Assembly (NCBI RefSeq): GCF_017312405.1 | Contig: NZ_BLTG01000016.1 | Coordinates: 59,510-123,509 of the forward strand | Reading direction: 5' to 3' | Length of the DNA: 64,000 nt | Source: Mycobacterium sp. PO1 | Lineage (GTDB): Bacteria; Actinomycetota; Actinomycetes; Mycobacteriales; Mycobacteriaceae | Shown: positions 35,012 to 44,397 of the stretch, one piece after another | How positions within the stretch are numbered: position 1 is the first letter of the stretch | How the letters are laid out: every line of letters starts with the position of its first letter | The notes under the pieces: model-generated | What the model was told of the DNA's origin: nothing | The model's input: only the letters and a program-made list of their open reading frames with translations | The model's database searches: none | Made by a program: the position numbers and the translations under genes

Positions 35012-36355
35012 ATGGTCGCGCTGTCCCGGATCTTTCGTCGCACACCGTCGCTGCGCACACGGGTCGCGTTTGCCACCGCTGTCGCCGCCGCGATCGTGGT
35101 CGGCATCGTCGGGACCGTCGTCTGGATCGGCATCACACAGGACCGCAAGGAGCGGCTGGACCGTCGCCTGGACGAGGCCGCCGGTTTCGCCATTCCATTT
35201 CTGCCGCTCGGCCTCGACGAAATTCCGCCGTCCCCGAACGACCAGGACGCCGTCATCACGGTGCGCCGCCCGGACGGGCAGGTCAGCTCCAATTCCAAAG
35301 TCGTCCTCCCCGAGCTGGACCCCGGCTACGCCGACACGTTCGTCGACGGGGTGCGCTACCGGGTCCGCACGGTCGAGCTGTCCGCGCCGGAGCCGATGTC
35401 GGTCGCCGTCGGCGCGACCTACGACGCGACGATCGCCGACACCAAGAACCTGCACCGTCGGGTCCTGATCATCTGCACACTCGCGGTGGCCGCCGGATCG
35501 TTCGGCGGCTGGCTGCTGGCGGCGTTCGCGGTCCGCCCGTTCAAGCGACTGGCCCAGCAGACCCGCCAGATCGACGCCGGCGACGAGCCCCCCGACATCG
35601 ACATCCGTGGCGCCACCGAGGCCGTCGAGATCGCCGACGCCCTCAAAGGCACGTTGGAGCGCATCTGGGAAGAACAGGGCCGCACCAAGGCGGCATTGAC
35701 CTCCGCGCGGGACTTCGCCTCGGTGTCGGCGCACGAGCTGCGCACCCCACTCACCGCGATGCGCACCAACCTCGAGGTGCTCGCAACGCTCGACCTGGGC
35801 GAAGAACAGCGCAAGGAAGTGGTCGGCGACGTGATCCGCACCCAGACCCGCATCGAGGCCACCCTCGGCGCGCTGGAGCGACTGGCGCAGGGCGAGTTGT
35901 CCACCGCCGACGACCACGTGCCGGTGGACATCACCGAGTTGCTCGACCGCGCAGCCCACGACGCGATGCGCGTCTATCCGGACCTGGACGTGTCGTTGGT
36001 TCCTGCGCCCACCGTCATCATCGTCGGGCTGCCGACCGGCCTGCGGTTGGCTGTGGACAATGCGATCGCCAACGCCGTCAAACATGGCGGCGCGACGCGG
36101 GTTCAGCTGTCGGCGGTCAGCTCCCGCGAGGGCGTCGAGATCGCCATCGACGACGACGGCGTCGGCGTGCCCGAGCAGGAACGCACCGTCGTGTTCGACC
36201 GGTTCTCCCGGGGGTCGACGGCGTCGCACTCGGGCTCGGGTCTCGGACTGGCGCTGGTGGCGCAACAAGCCGAGTTGCACGGAGGGACGGCGTCATTGGA
36301 CGCCAGCCCGCTGGGCGGGGCCCGGTTGCTGCTGAAGCTGCCCCCGCCGACTTAG
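35012..36355 (+). CDS. prrB: Sensor histidine kinase PrrB
   Basis: A 447-residue membrane kinase, cognate to PrrA. An N-terminal helix (about residues 19-40), an extracellular sensor of about 100 residues and a second helix (about residues 149-172) are followed by HAMP, the dimerisation helix with the phospho-accepting histidine in SVSAHELRTPLTAM, and an ATPase domain with N-box AVDNAIANAVKHGG and G-boxes DDDGVGVP and SGSGLGLAL. It is co-transcribed with prrA. Its stop overlaps that of the convergent FKBP gene by four bases. Confidence 0.95.
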   Translation: MVALSRIFRRTPSLRTRVAFATAVAAAIVVGIVGTVVWIGITQDRKERLDRRLDEAAGFAIPFLPLGLDEIPPSPNDQDAVITVRRPDGQVSSNSKVVLPELDPGYADTFVDGVRYRVRTVELSAPEPMSVAVGATYDATIADTKNLHRRVLIICTLAVAAGSFGGWLLAAFAVRPFKRLAQQTRQIDAGDEPPDIDIRGATEAVEIADALKGTLERIWEEQGRTKAALTSARDFASVSAHELRTPLTAMRTNLEVLATLDLGEEQRKEVVGDVIRTQTRIEATLGALERLAQGELSTADDHVPVDITELLDRAAHDAMRVYPDLDVSLVPAPTVIIVGLPTGLRLAVDNAIANAVKHGGATRVQLSAVSSREGVEIAIDDDGVGVPEQERTVVFDRFSRGSTASHSGSGLGLALVAQQAELHGGTASLDASPLGGARLLLKLPPPT

Positions 36356-36714
36356 CGGGTAGCCAGCAGGTCGATGACGAATATGAGCGTCTTGCCCGAC
36401 AACCGGTGCCCGCCACCGGCGGGGCCGTAAGCCTGCGCGGGCGGGATCGTCAGCTGGCGCCGGCCGCCGACCTTCATGCCGGGAATGCCGTCCTGCCAAC
36501 CCTGGATGAGACCACGCAACGGAAATTCGATGGACTCGCCGCGATTCCAGGAGCTGTCGAACTCCTCACCGGTGTCGTACTCGACGCCCACGTAATGCAC
36601 CTCGACGTTGGCGCCGGGGACAGCTTCCGCGCCGTCACCGACGATGATGTCCTCGATCACCAAGTCAGACGGTGGCGGGCCGTCGGGGAAATCGATCTCG
36701 GGTTTGGATGCCAT
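36352..36714 (-). CDS. FKBP-type peptidyl-prolyl cis-trans isomerase
   Basis: A 120-residue single-domain FKBP. Conserved elements are VEVHYVGVEYDTGEEFDSSW, GLIQGWQDGIPGMKVGGRR and LTIPPAQAYG. It has no signal peptide, so it is cytoplasmic. It catalyses proline isomerisation during protein folding. It starts three bases after the SDR gene upstream, so the two form an operon, and it converges on prrB. This operon occupies the place where M. tuberculosis has ompATb (Rv0899-Rv0901). Confidence 0.92.
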   Translation of the reverse strand: MASKPEIDFPDGPPPSDLVIEDIIVGDGAEAVPGANVEVHYVGVEYDTGEEFDSSWNRGESIEFPLRGLIQGWQDGIPGMKVGGRRQLTIPPAQAYGPAGGGHRLSGKTLIFVIDLLATR

Positions 36715-36717
36715 GCC

Positions 36718-37473
36718 TCAGCCTAAACCGGAGCGCACCTCGTCGGGCTGCAGCCACTCGGTCGGCCTGAGCAAGACCACCTCCGGGATGATGCACGCAG
36801 CCGACAACCTGGTCGTCATCGCGACCACCTCGGCAACGTCACTCGGCGTGATCATCGTCGACGCGGCGACCTCCCCGCGGTAGCCGTCGGCCATCGGTGT
36901 GTCGACCAGGCCCGGGCAGACGGCGGTGGCCTTGATCCCCGACGGGGCCAGCTCGTCGTGCAGCGCTTCGGTGAAGCCGACGACGGCGGCCTTGGTCGCC
37001 GAATACGACGACAGGGTGGCCTCGCCGCGCTTACCGGCGTTGGATGCCGTGTTGACCACTTGCGCGCAGCCCCGTTGACGCACAGCCGCTTTGAGCAACG
37101 GCAGGGCTTTGTCGGTCAGCAGCACGACGGCGCGGATGTTGACTGCGAGCTGGTGGTCGAGGAAGTCGGCCGTGATGTCACCGACCAACCGGCGCCCGGA
37201 TACCCCGGCATTGTTCACCAAGATGTCGAGTGCGCCGTGCCGGGCAGTGTGGAAGGCGACCACGTCGTCGAGGAAGGCTTCCTCGGTGACCGAGCCCGCC
37301 AGTTGCTGCACCGGTGGCCCGGCCCCCTCGGCAACCTGACCCGCGGCGGCGGCGAGCTTGGCGGGGTCGCGGGCCACCATCGTGACGGCGAAGCCCTCCC
37401 GACGCAGCGCCCGGGTGACCGCCAGACCGATGCCGCTCGACGCTCCGGTGACCAGGGCGCTGCGCTCGTTCAT
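36718..37473 (-). CDS. Classical SDR-family oxidoreductase
   Basis: A 251-residue short-chain dehydrogenase. The cofactor motif is TGASSGIG near the N-terminus, the structural motif is NNAG, and the catalytic YxxxK is in SSYSATKAAVVGF; PGLVDTPMADG follows. The ATG at 37473 starts at the family N-terminus MNERSALVTGASSGIG; the longer frame to 37518 is not needed. It oxidises or reduces an unknown alcohol or ketone with NAD(P). It is co-transcribed with the FKBP gene and divergent from the DUF2630 gene. Confidence 0.9.
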   Translation of the reverse strand: MNERSALVTGASSGIGLAVTRALRREGFAVTMVARDPAKLAAAAGQVAEGAGPPVQQLAGSVTEEAFLDDVVAFHTARHGALDILVNNAGVSGRRLVGDITADFLDHQLAVNIRAVVLLTDKALPLLKAAVRQRGCAQVVNTASNAGKRGEATLSSYSATKAAVVGFTEALHDELAPSGIKATAVCPGLVDTPMADGYRGEVAASTMITPSDVAEVVAMTTRLSAACIIPEVVLLRPTEWLQPDEVRSGLG

Positions 37474-37538
37474 GCGGCAATTACATCCTGTGCGGAGATC
37501 CGGCGCTCGGCGGGCCACCGACGGGGCACACTGGAGGC

Positions 37539-37787
37539 GTGGCCAAAGACGAAGACATCCTCAGCCAGGTCAACCAACTCGTCGCTCAGGAGCGCGAGCT
37601 CCGCGACAAGCTGCAACACCACGAGATCGACGAATCCGAGGAGCACCGCCAACTGAAGGCGATCGAGGTGCAACTCGACCAGTGCTGGGATCTGCTGCGC
37701 CAGCGTCGCGCGCTGCGGGAGACCGGTGGCGACCCGCAGTCGGCGCAGCTGCGCCCGGAAGGCGAGGTCGAAGGCTACCTCAGCTGA
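37539..37787 (+). CDS. DUF2630-family small protein (Rv0898c-like)
   Basis: An 82-residue, highly charged, mostly helical protein (MAKDEDILSQVNQLVAQERE), matching the DUF2630 family and the position of M. tuberculosis Rv0898c. The heptad pattern suggests a short coiled coil. It starts at GTG 37539. The FAD-dependent oxidoreductase gene begins 18 bases downstream, so they are likely co-transcribed. The function is unknown. Confidence 0.85.
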   Translation: MAKDEDILSQVNQLVAQERELRDKLQHHEIDESEEHRQLKAIEVQLDQCWDLLRQRRALRETGGDPQSAQLRPEGEVEGYLS

Positions 37788-37805
37788 GGTCTGCTGCGAG
37801 CCGAC

Positions 37806-39356
37806 ATGCGTGACTTCGACGTCGTCATCGTCGGGGGCGGTCACAACGGTCTGGTGGCCGCCGCCTACCTGGCCCAGGCCGGTCGCCGCGTCCAGGTGCT
37901 CGAGAAGCTCGGCCACGTCGGAGGCGCTGCGGTGTCGGCGTACATCTTCGACGGCGTCGACGCCCGGCTGTCGCGTTACTCGTATCTGGTGAGCCTGCTG
38001 CCCCGCCGGATCATCGACGACGTCGGCGCCAGGATCCTGCTGGCCCGCCGGACGTACTCCTCGTACACGCCCAATCCCGCCGACGGAGGTCGCACCGGTC
38101 TGCTGATCGGGCCGCAGTCCACCTTCGGCGCGGTGGGCGCGGGGGCCGACGAGGCCGGCTTCACCGAGTTCTACCGTCGCTGCCGAGTCCTGACGACGCG
38201 GATGTGGCCGACGATGCTGGAACCGCTTCGCACCCGCGCGCAGATGTTCTCGATGGCGACCGACGCCGGACCCGACGCGAAGCGCACCTGGCGTTCACTC
38301 GTCGATCGTCCCATCGGCGAGGCGATCACCGAGGCAGTGGAGTCCGACCTCGTCCGCGGCGTGATGGCGACCGACGCGCTGATCGGGACGTTCGCTCACA
38401 CCGGCGACGACACTCTGCTCCAGAACGTGTGTTTCCTCTACCATCTGATCGGCGGGGGCAGCGGGGACTGGGACGTCCCGGTCGGCGGGATGGGCGCGGT
38501 CACCGCGGCACTGTCAGTCGCCGCAACCCATGCAGGTGCCGAAATACTCACCGGCGCAGAGGTTCTCGACATCGATCCGGACGGACAGGTGCGCTATCGG
38601 CGCGACGACGACGAGTACTCGGTGACGTGCGAGCGGGTGTTGGCCAATGTGGGCCCAGCCGTGTTGGCCCGTCTGCTCGGCGACGACGATCCCGGCGTCA
38701 CCCAGGGCGCGCAGGTCAAGGTGAACCTGATGTTGCGGCGGTTACCTCGCCTTCGTGACGACTCGGTCACCCCGGCACAGGCTTTCGGCGGCACCTTCCA
38801 CATCAACGAGACTCACAGCCAACTCGACGACGCGTACCGCCGCGCCGTCGCAGGCGAAGTCCCCGACCCGCTGCCGTGTGAGATCTACTGCCATTCGTTG
38901 AGCGACCCGACGATCCTGTCGGAGCCGCTGCGTGCCTCCGGTGCGCAGACACTGACGGTTTTCGGGTTGCACACCCCGCACAGTCTCGTCTCCAGCTCGC
39001 CGCCCGACCTGCTCCGCGACACGCTGACCTCCGCGGCGCTGGCATCACTGAACTCAGTGCTGGACGAACCGATCCAGGATGTGGTGATCGAGGACCGCGC
39101 GGGGCGACCGTGTATCGAGACGAAGACAACCTGGGACTTGCAGAGCACGCTGGGAATGACGCACGGCAACATCTTTCACGGTGCGCTGCAGTGGCCGTTC
39201 GTTGACGACGACGCACCGCTGCGGTCACCCGCGCAACGGTGGGGAGTGGCCACCGCCCACGATCGGATCCTGCTGTGCGGCTCCGGATCCCGTCGCGGAG
39301 GCACGGTATCGGGCATCGGCGGCCACAACGCGGCGATGGCGGTTCTCGGCCGCTGA
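37806..39356 (+). CDS. Phytoene-desaturase-like FAD/NAD(P) oxidoreductase (Rv0897c-like)
   Basis: A 516-residue flavoprotein of the phytoene dehydrogenase/amine oxidase type. The N-terminal dinucleotide fold is DVVIVGGGHNGLVAAAYLAQ, followed by the conserved LEKLGHVGGAA. The C-terminal flavin motif is near GSGSRRGGTVSGIGGHNAAM. It is syntenic with M. tuberculosis Rv0897c, probable oxidoreductase. No carotenoid biosynthesis genes are adjacent, so a carotenoid substrate is not supported. It is co-transcribed with the DUF2630 gene. Confidence 0.9.
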   Translation: MRDFDVVIVGGGHNGLVAAAYLAQAGRRVQVLEKLGHVGGAAVSAYIFDGVDARLSRYSYLVSLLPRRIIDDVGARILLARRTYSSYTPNPADGGRTGLLIGPQSTFGAVGAGADEAGFTEFYRRCRVLTTRMWPTMLEPLRTRAQMFSMATDAGPDAKRTWRSLVDRPIGEAITEAVESDLVRGVMATDALIGTFAHTGDDTLLQNVCFLYHLIGGGSGDWDVPVGGMGAVTAALSVAATHAGAEILTGAEVLDIDPDGQVRYRRDDDEYSVTCERVLANVGPAVLARLLGDDDPGVTQGAQVKVNLMLRRLPRLRDDSVTPAQAFGGTFHINETHSQLDDAYRRAVAGEVPDPLPCEIYCHSLSDPTILSEPLRASGAQTLTVFGLHTPHSLVSSSPPDLLRDTLTSAALASLNSVLDEPIQDVVIEDRAGRPCIETKTTWDLQSTLGMTHGNIFHGALQWPFVDDDAPLRSPAQRWGVATAHDRILLCGSGSRRGGTVSGIGGHNAAMAVLGR

Positions 39357-39368
39357 GACGTGGGGGTC

Positions 39369-39797
39369 TCAGCCGGTCCAAGGCCCGGCGGCCGTATCGA
39401 GGATTCGTCGCAGCGCAACGAGATCGTCAGGGTCGAGCGACCTCAGAGACTGAGGCGCGGGGTCGTGAACCCCCTCGATGAGCCGCACCATGTCACGCCC
39501 GGCGTCGGTCAACGACACCACCTTGCATCGGCGGTTGTCCGGGTCCACCTCACGCACGACCAGACCGCGCTCCTCCAGATCGTTGACGGCGACGATCGCC
39601 GCCGGAGCGTCGACGGTGGCCGCCGCGGCGACCTGCTTGACCGTCATCGGATGGCGATTGAGCCGCTTGAGGATTCGGATCCGGCTGAACGGCAACCCGG
39701 AGCGGTCGACGACCGCGCGGCGCCATCCGTCGCGGTTGTCGAGGACGAATGCGGACATCTCGCGCCACACCTGATCGGCCAGGTCGTCACCGGACAT
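39369..39797 (-). CDS. MarR-family transcriptional regulator
   Basis: A 142-residue winged-helix protein. The recognition-helix region is MTVKQVAAAATVDAPAAIVA and the wing is LEERGLVVREVDPDNRRCKVV. It overlaps the end of the MFS efflux gene by 11 bases and follows it on the same strand, so it probably represses its own operon. The operator-like repeat CACAACTATTGTG lies at the MFS start. The inducing ligand is unknown. Confidence 0.9.
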   Translation of the reverse strand: MSGDDLADQVWREMSAFVLDNRDGWRRAVVDRSGLPFSRIRILKRLNRHPMTVKQVAAAATVDAPAAIVAVNDLEERGLVVREVDPDNRRCKVVSLTDAGRDMVRLIEGVHDPAPQSLRSLDPDDLVALRRILDTAAGPWTG

Positions 39798-41244
39798 CGG
39801 CGGCCTCCGTGGGTCGGTTCGTGCCCAGCACGAGTGGAGCCAGCCGATCGGCTGAGCGTTGGGCGCGTTCCGATGTCGAGTACAGGCCGGTGGCCAGGAT
39901 CACCAGACCCAGGGCGATGCAGAAGAACCACAGCGGGTGGGCAGCCTTGGCGAATTCGGTGCCGCCGGTCGCCATCGCGGACCCGGCGATCGAACCGCAC
40001 AGTGCCACGCCGATCGACACGCCGACCTGCCTGCTGGTCGACGTGACGGCCGAGGCCGCGCCGGCGCGGTCCAGCGGCATCCCGCTGACCGCGGAATTGG
40101 TGATGGGAGCATTGACCATCGAGAAACCGATGCCGAACACGGCGAAGACGATCAGCAACTCCCACACCGGTGTCGTCGCCGTGAGAAAGGTCAGCATCGT
40201 CGACGCCGCCGCGATCAGCGTCCCGGCCAGCACGAGCGAGGGGCGGGCCCCGTAGCGCCCGACCAACCGTCCCGACAGCGGCGAGAACATCAGCGCGCCC
40301 ACCGCGATGGGCAGGTAGATCAGCCCGGTGTGCATCGCCGAGAAGCCCCGCTCGCCTTGCAGATACAGCGACATCATGAACAGGAAGGCACCCCAGGCGG
40401 CGAAGGCGCAGATCGCGTTGATCACCGCGGAGGTGAACGGGATGCTGTTGAAGAATCGCAGATCGAGGAAGGGGTCGGCGCGCCGCGACTCGTAGCGCAG
40501 GAACGCCACGAACGCGACCAGGGCGACCGCAGCGCTGACGACGACGCGCACGTTTCCCCATCCCAGCACGGGCCCTTCGATGAGGGCGTAGACGACGCCG
40601 AACAAGAACAACACGGCCAGCAGCTGACCGACGGGGTCGACGGTGCGCATGGTGGCCGACTTGGATTCGGGCACGAACACCGCCGTCAGCACGATGGCAG
40701 CGGCACAGATGGGCAGGTTGATCCAGAACACCGACCGCCACGAGATGGTCTCGATCAGCAGGCCGCCGACGATCGGGCCCAGCGACATCGAGATGCCGAC
40801 CACCGCGCCCCAGATGCCCAGGGCCCGGGCGCGTTCCACCTTGCCGGTGAAGATCTGCGAGATGATGGACAGCGCAACCGGATTCAGCATCGACCCGCCG
40901 ATGCCCTGCAGTAAGCGGGCGGCGATGAGGGTCTCGATGGACGGCGCGAGGCTGCACGCCAGCGACCCGACCGCGAAGATGGCCAGGCCGGTCTGGAATA
41001 CGCGTCTGCGGCCCAGTCGGTCGCCGGCCGCGCCGGCGAGCATCAGCAGCGAGGCGAGCACCAGCGTGTAGATGTCCACGACCCACTGCAGCTGCGCCGG
41101 AGTGGCCGACAGATCGGTGCGGATCGACGGGAGCGCGACGTTGACGATGGTGGCGTCCATCGACACGATGAGCAGGCTCAGGCAGCAGGAGACCAGGATG
41201 ACGGCCTTGCGCCGCGGCGTCATCGCGCCGATAGTTTCATTCAC
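39787..41244 (-). CDS. MFS efflux transporter, EmrB/QacA (DHA2) type
   Basis: A 485-residue transporter with 14 predicted helices. The DHA2 features are MDATIVNVALPSIRTDL in helix 1, GDRLGRRRVFQTG (motif A) and the antiporter motif GIWGAVVGISMSLGPIVGG. It exports drugs or lipophilic compounds using the proton gradient. The GTG at 41244 lies on the edge of the operator-like repeat; an ATG at 41223 is an alternative start, and neither has a clear Shine-Dalgarno. It is co-transcribed with the MarR gene. Confidence 0.92.
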   Translation of the reverse strand: MNETIGAMTPRRKAVILVSCCLSLLIVSMDATIVNVALPSIRTDLSATPAQLQWVVDIYTLVLASLLMLAGAAGDRLGRRRVFQTGLAIFAVGSLACSLAPSIETLIAARLLQGIGGSMLNPVALSIISQIFTGKVERARALGIWGAVVGISMSLGPIVGGLLIETISWRSVFWINLPICAAAIVLTAVFVPESKSATMRTVDPVGQLLAVLFLFGVVYALIEGPVLGWGNVRVVVSAAVALVAFVAFLRYESRRADPFLDLRFFNSIPFTSAVINAICAFAAWGAFLFMMSLYLQGERGFSAMHTGLIYLPIAVGALMFSPLSGRLVGRYGARPSLVLAGTLIAAASTMLTFLTATTPVWELLIVFAVFGIGFSMVNAPITNSAVSGMPLDRAGAASAVTSTSRQVGVSIGVALCGSIAGSAMATGGTEFAKAAHPLWFFCIALGLVILATGLYSTSERAQRSADRLAPLVLGTNRPTEAADVR

Positions 41245-41256
41245 ACAACTATTGTG
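41244..41256. promoter_or_regulatory. MarR-type inverted repeat at MFS/MarR operon start
   Basis: CACAA-CTA-TTGTG is a perfect 5-3-5 inverted repeat overlapping the upstream start candidate of the MFS gene. A wider pair, GTTTCA and TGAAAC, flanks it at about 41234-41239 and 41255-41260. TTGT/ACAA-type palindromes are typical MarR sites, and a MarR gene is the last gene of this operon. Confidence 0.65.
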
Positions 41257-41373
41257 AAACTACAACCGTTCGGCTGGCAAGCGACGAGAGTGTGACGCCG
41301 AGAGCCCGCAGAGCACCCGCTCAGCGAGGCTGTGTCGGCGTGCAGACCCGCGCGCTCGCGGTGACTTCGTGGC

Positions 41374-42675
<1,302 letters not shown>

Positions 42676-42762
42676 TGGAATCCCTTCGCTGTCGATCAGG
42701 TCTATCCGGAGGTCACAAGTCTGTCTTCACGAGGCAGTCTGCCCACCACGAAACAACTCTGC

Positions 42763-42776
42763 CTACCAAAAGGTAG
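42763..42776. promoter_or_regulatory. Inverted repeat upstream of gltA2
   Basis: CTACC-AAAA-GGTAG is a perfect 5-4-5 inverted repeat, 88 to 101 bases upstream of the gltA2 start and 44 bases beyond the end of the TetR gene. It could be an operator of gltA2 or a weak hairpin. There is no T-tract after it, so a classic terminator is unlikely. Confidence 0.45.
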
Positions 42777-42819
42777 TCCCATTCCAGCAGTCACGCCCGC
42801 GGGGGGGGCACCGGCGGGG

Positions 42820-43476
42820 TCAGACGAGTTGCCGAAGCGGAGCGATCTGGCCGACGAAGTCGGTGTACGTCGCCTCGAAAGCGTCGATGAGGTCGTCGAC
42901 GGTGATGCTGACGGCGTCGGTGAGGTCGCGCGTGGCGTCCTGCAGCGCGGTCATCAACAGGCCGCCCCAGACCGCGGCGACGAGCTTGACCCGACGGTCG
43001 TCGACGGTGGTGCCCATGCGCTGCGCGACGACGGCGTCGACCGGGTTGGCGCGGTACTCGATCGCGGCGTGGCGCAGCGCCGAGGAGGTGACGACGATCC
43101 GCAGGATCTGCAGCAGCCGCGCTGACGTGAAGCCGCCCACCGGAGCGGTCTTGGTGGCCTCGGCCATCCCGATGTAGGCGCGCCGCATCGCTTCGAAGTG
43201 GTCGATGTCGGCCGGTTGGCGGGCGAGTTGAGCCGCGGTGTGGTCGAGGATTTCGTCGATGAGCGCCAGCGCGATCGCGTCCTTGGTGGCGAAGTACCGG
43301 CTGAACGTGCGTGGTGACACGTCGGCGATGGCGGCGATCTGGTCGACGGTGGTCCCGTCGAACCCCTGTCGTTCGCACAGACCGACCGCCGCGTCGATCA
43401 GGGTGGCGCGGGTGCGCAGTTTCTTGCGTTCGCGCAACCCCAGAACGGGCGCCCCCCTGTTGTCGGCCACCTCCAC
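42820..43476 (-). CDS. TetR-family transcriptional regulator
   Basis: A 218-residue regulator. The N-terminal helix-turn-helix lies in RATLIDAAVGLCERQGFDGT and VDQIAAIADVSPRTFSRYF, a canonical TetR signature. The C-terminal ligand domain is alpha-helical and not assignable. It starts at GTG 43476. It lies between pdxH and gltA2 on the same strand. Its targets are unknown; the gltA2 upstream repeat is one candidate. A C-rich homopolymer (eight bases at 42801-42808 on the opposite strand as G) follows its stop. Confidence 0.88.
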   Translation of the reverse strand: MEVADNRGAPVLGLRERKKLRTRATLIDAAVGLCERQGFDGTTVDQIAAIADVSPRTFSRYFATKDAIALALIDEILDHTAAQLARQPADIDHFEAMRRAYIGMAEATKTAPVGGFTSARLLQILRIVVTSSALRHAAIEYRANPVDAVVAQRMGTTVDDRRVKLVAAVWGGLLMTALQDATRDLTDAVSITVDDLIDAFEATYTDFVGQIAPLRQLV

Positions 43477-43551
43477 AATCTATCCCGCCTGACGTCGAGA
43501 TAGATGGGAATCCGCTTTGCGCGAACTCCGGTGAACCGCTGTGGTCGACAC

Positions 43552-44220
43552 CTACGGCTGCAGCCGCGCCACCCGACCGCCGCTGAGCAGAACCCTGTTG
43601 TGCACCCGATTCTCGCGGCCCTGCCAGAACTCGACGACCTCGGGAGCTATCAGATAGCCACCCCAGTGCGGCGGCACGGGCACGTCCTCGAGGTCGGCGA
43701 ACCGTTCGGTGACCTGGGCGAGCTGGCGCATCAGGTCCTCCCGCGACGCGATCGGGCGGCTCTGCGCCGACGCCCACGCCCCGAGCTGTGAGCCGCGGGG
43801 GCGGGTGGACCAGTACTCGGCGGTCTCCTGCGCCGACACCGTGACCACGGGGCCGCGCACGTGAACCTGGCGGCCCAGCTGATACCAGGGGAACGTTGCC
43901 GAGGCGTAGGGGTTCGCGGCAAGCTGCCGGCCCTTGTCGGACTCGTAGTTGGTGTAGAAGGTGATTCCTGTCTCGGACACGCTCTTGCACAGCACAGTCC
44001 TGGTCACCGGCCTGCCCTCGACGTCGACCGTGCCGACCACCATGGCGTTGGGCTCCGCGACACCGGCCTGGTGCGCTTCGGCCAGCCACGACTCCAGCAG
44101 CGAGACCCAACCAGAGGCTGGGTCGGCACCGAGCCAGGCCGGGTCCAGATCGGCGCTGCCGTCCTTCTCCGCCGATCCGTACTCCACCCGCATCCGCGCC
44201 AGATGATCAGAAGTGCTCAC
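43552..44220 (-). CDS. pdxH: Pyridoxamine 5'-phosphate oxidase PdxH
   Basis: A 222-residue FMN enzyme that oxidises pyridoxamine or pyridoxine 5'-phosphate to PLP. Conserved parts are [53 protein letters not shown] ([16 protein letters not shown]) and the C-terminal [12 protein letters not shown] with final RLQP. The gene starts at GTG 44220 and is divergent from citA with 177 bases between. PLP is the cofactor of SerC, encoded further right. Confidence 0.93.
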   Translation of the reverse strand: MSTSDHLARMRVEYGSAEKDGSADLDPAWLGADPASGWVSLLESWLAEAHQAGVAEPNAMVVGTVDVEGRPVTRTVLCKSVSETGITFYTNYESDKGRQLAANPYASATFPWYQLGRQVHVRGPVVTVSAQETAEYWSTRPRGSQLGAWASAQSRPIASREDLMRQLAQVTERFADLEDVPVPPHWGGYLIAPEVVEFWQGRENRVHNRVLLSGGRVARLQP

Positions 44221-44260
44221 GTCACAACGTTACGTCGAGCGCTGCGGCGACAGCGGGGCC

Positions 44261-44319
44261 GACACCGGCGAGGGGGCGGAGCTCAGCCCCGGTGTCGACG
44301 GCGGAGCTCAGCCCCGGTG
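44261..44319. repeat. Direct repeat and long hairpin in the pdxH-citA gap
   Basis: GCGGAGCTCAGCCCCGGTG occurs at 44276-44294 and 44301-44319 (period 25). In addition GACACCGG at 44261-44268 is the exact complement of CCGGTGTC at 44289-44296, with inner GGGC/GCCC pairing, which gives a strong hairpin in the citA leader or the divergent promoter region. No coding sequence is visible in this 177-base gap. Confidence 0.6.
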
Positions 44320-44397
44320 ACGAAACCCGACCTCGGCACCGCCCACGAAATTGGACCGTTGGCACCGCCGAAGAAGCCGGGTGCAAGAATCCACCCC

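Noticed and set aside
42801..42808. G8 tract as a phase-variation switch of the TetR gene
   Set aside because: The tract lies outside the coding sequence, 11 bases past the TetR stop, so slippage would not change the protein.
43861..44397. Longer start for citA, extending the open frame to 43861
   Set aside because: The extra sequence lies across pdxH on the other strand and has no citrate-synthase similarity; the ATG at 44398 gives the family length.
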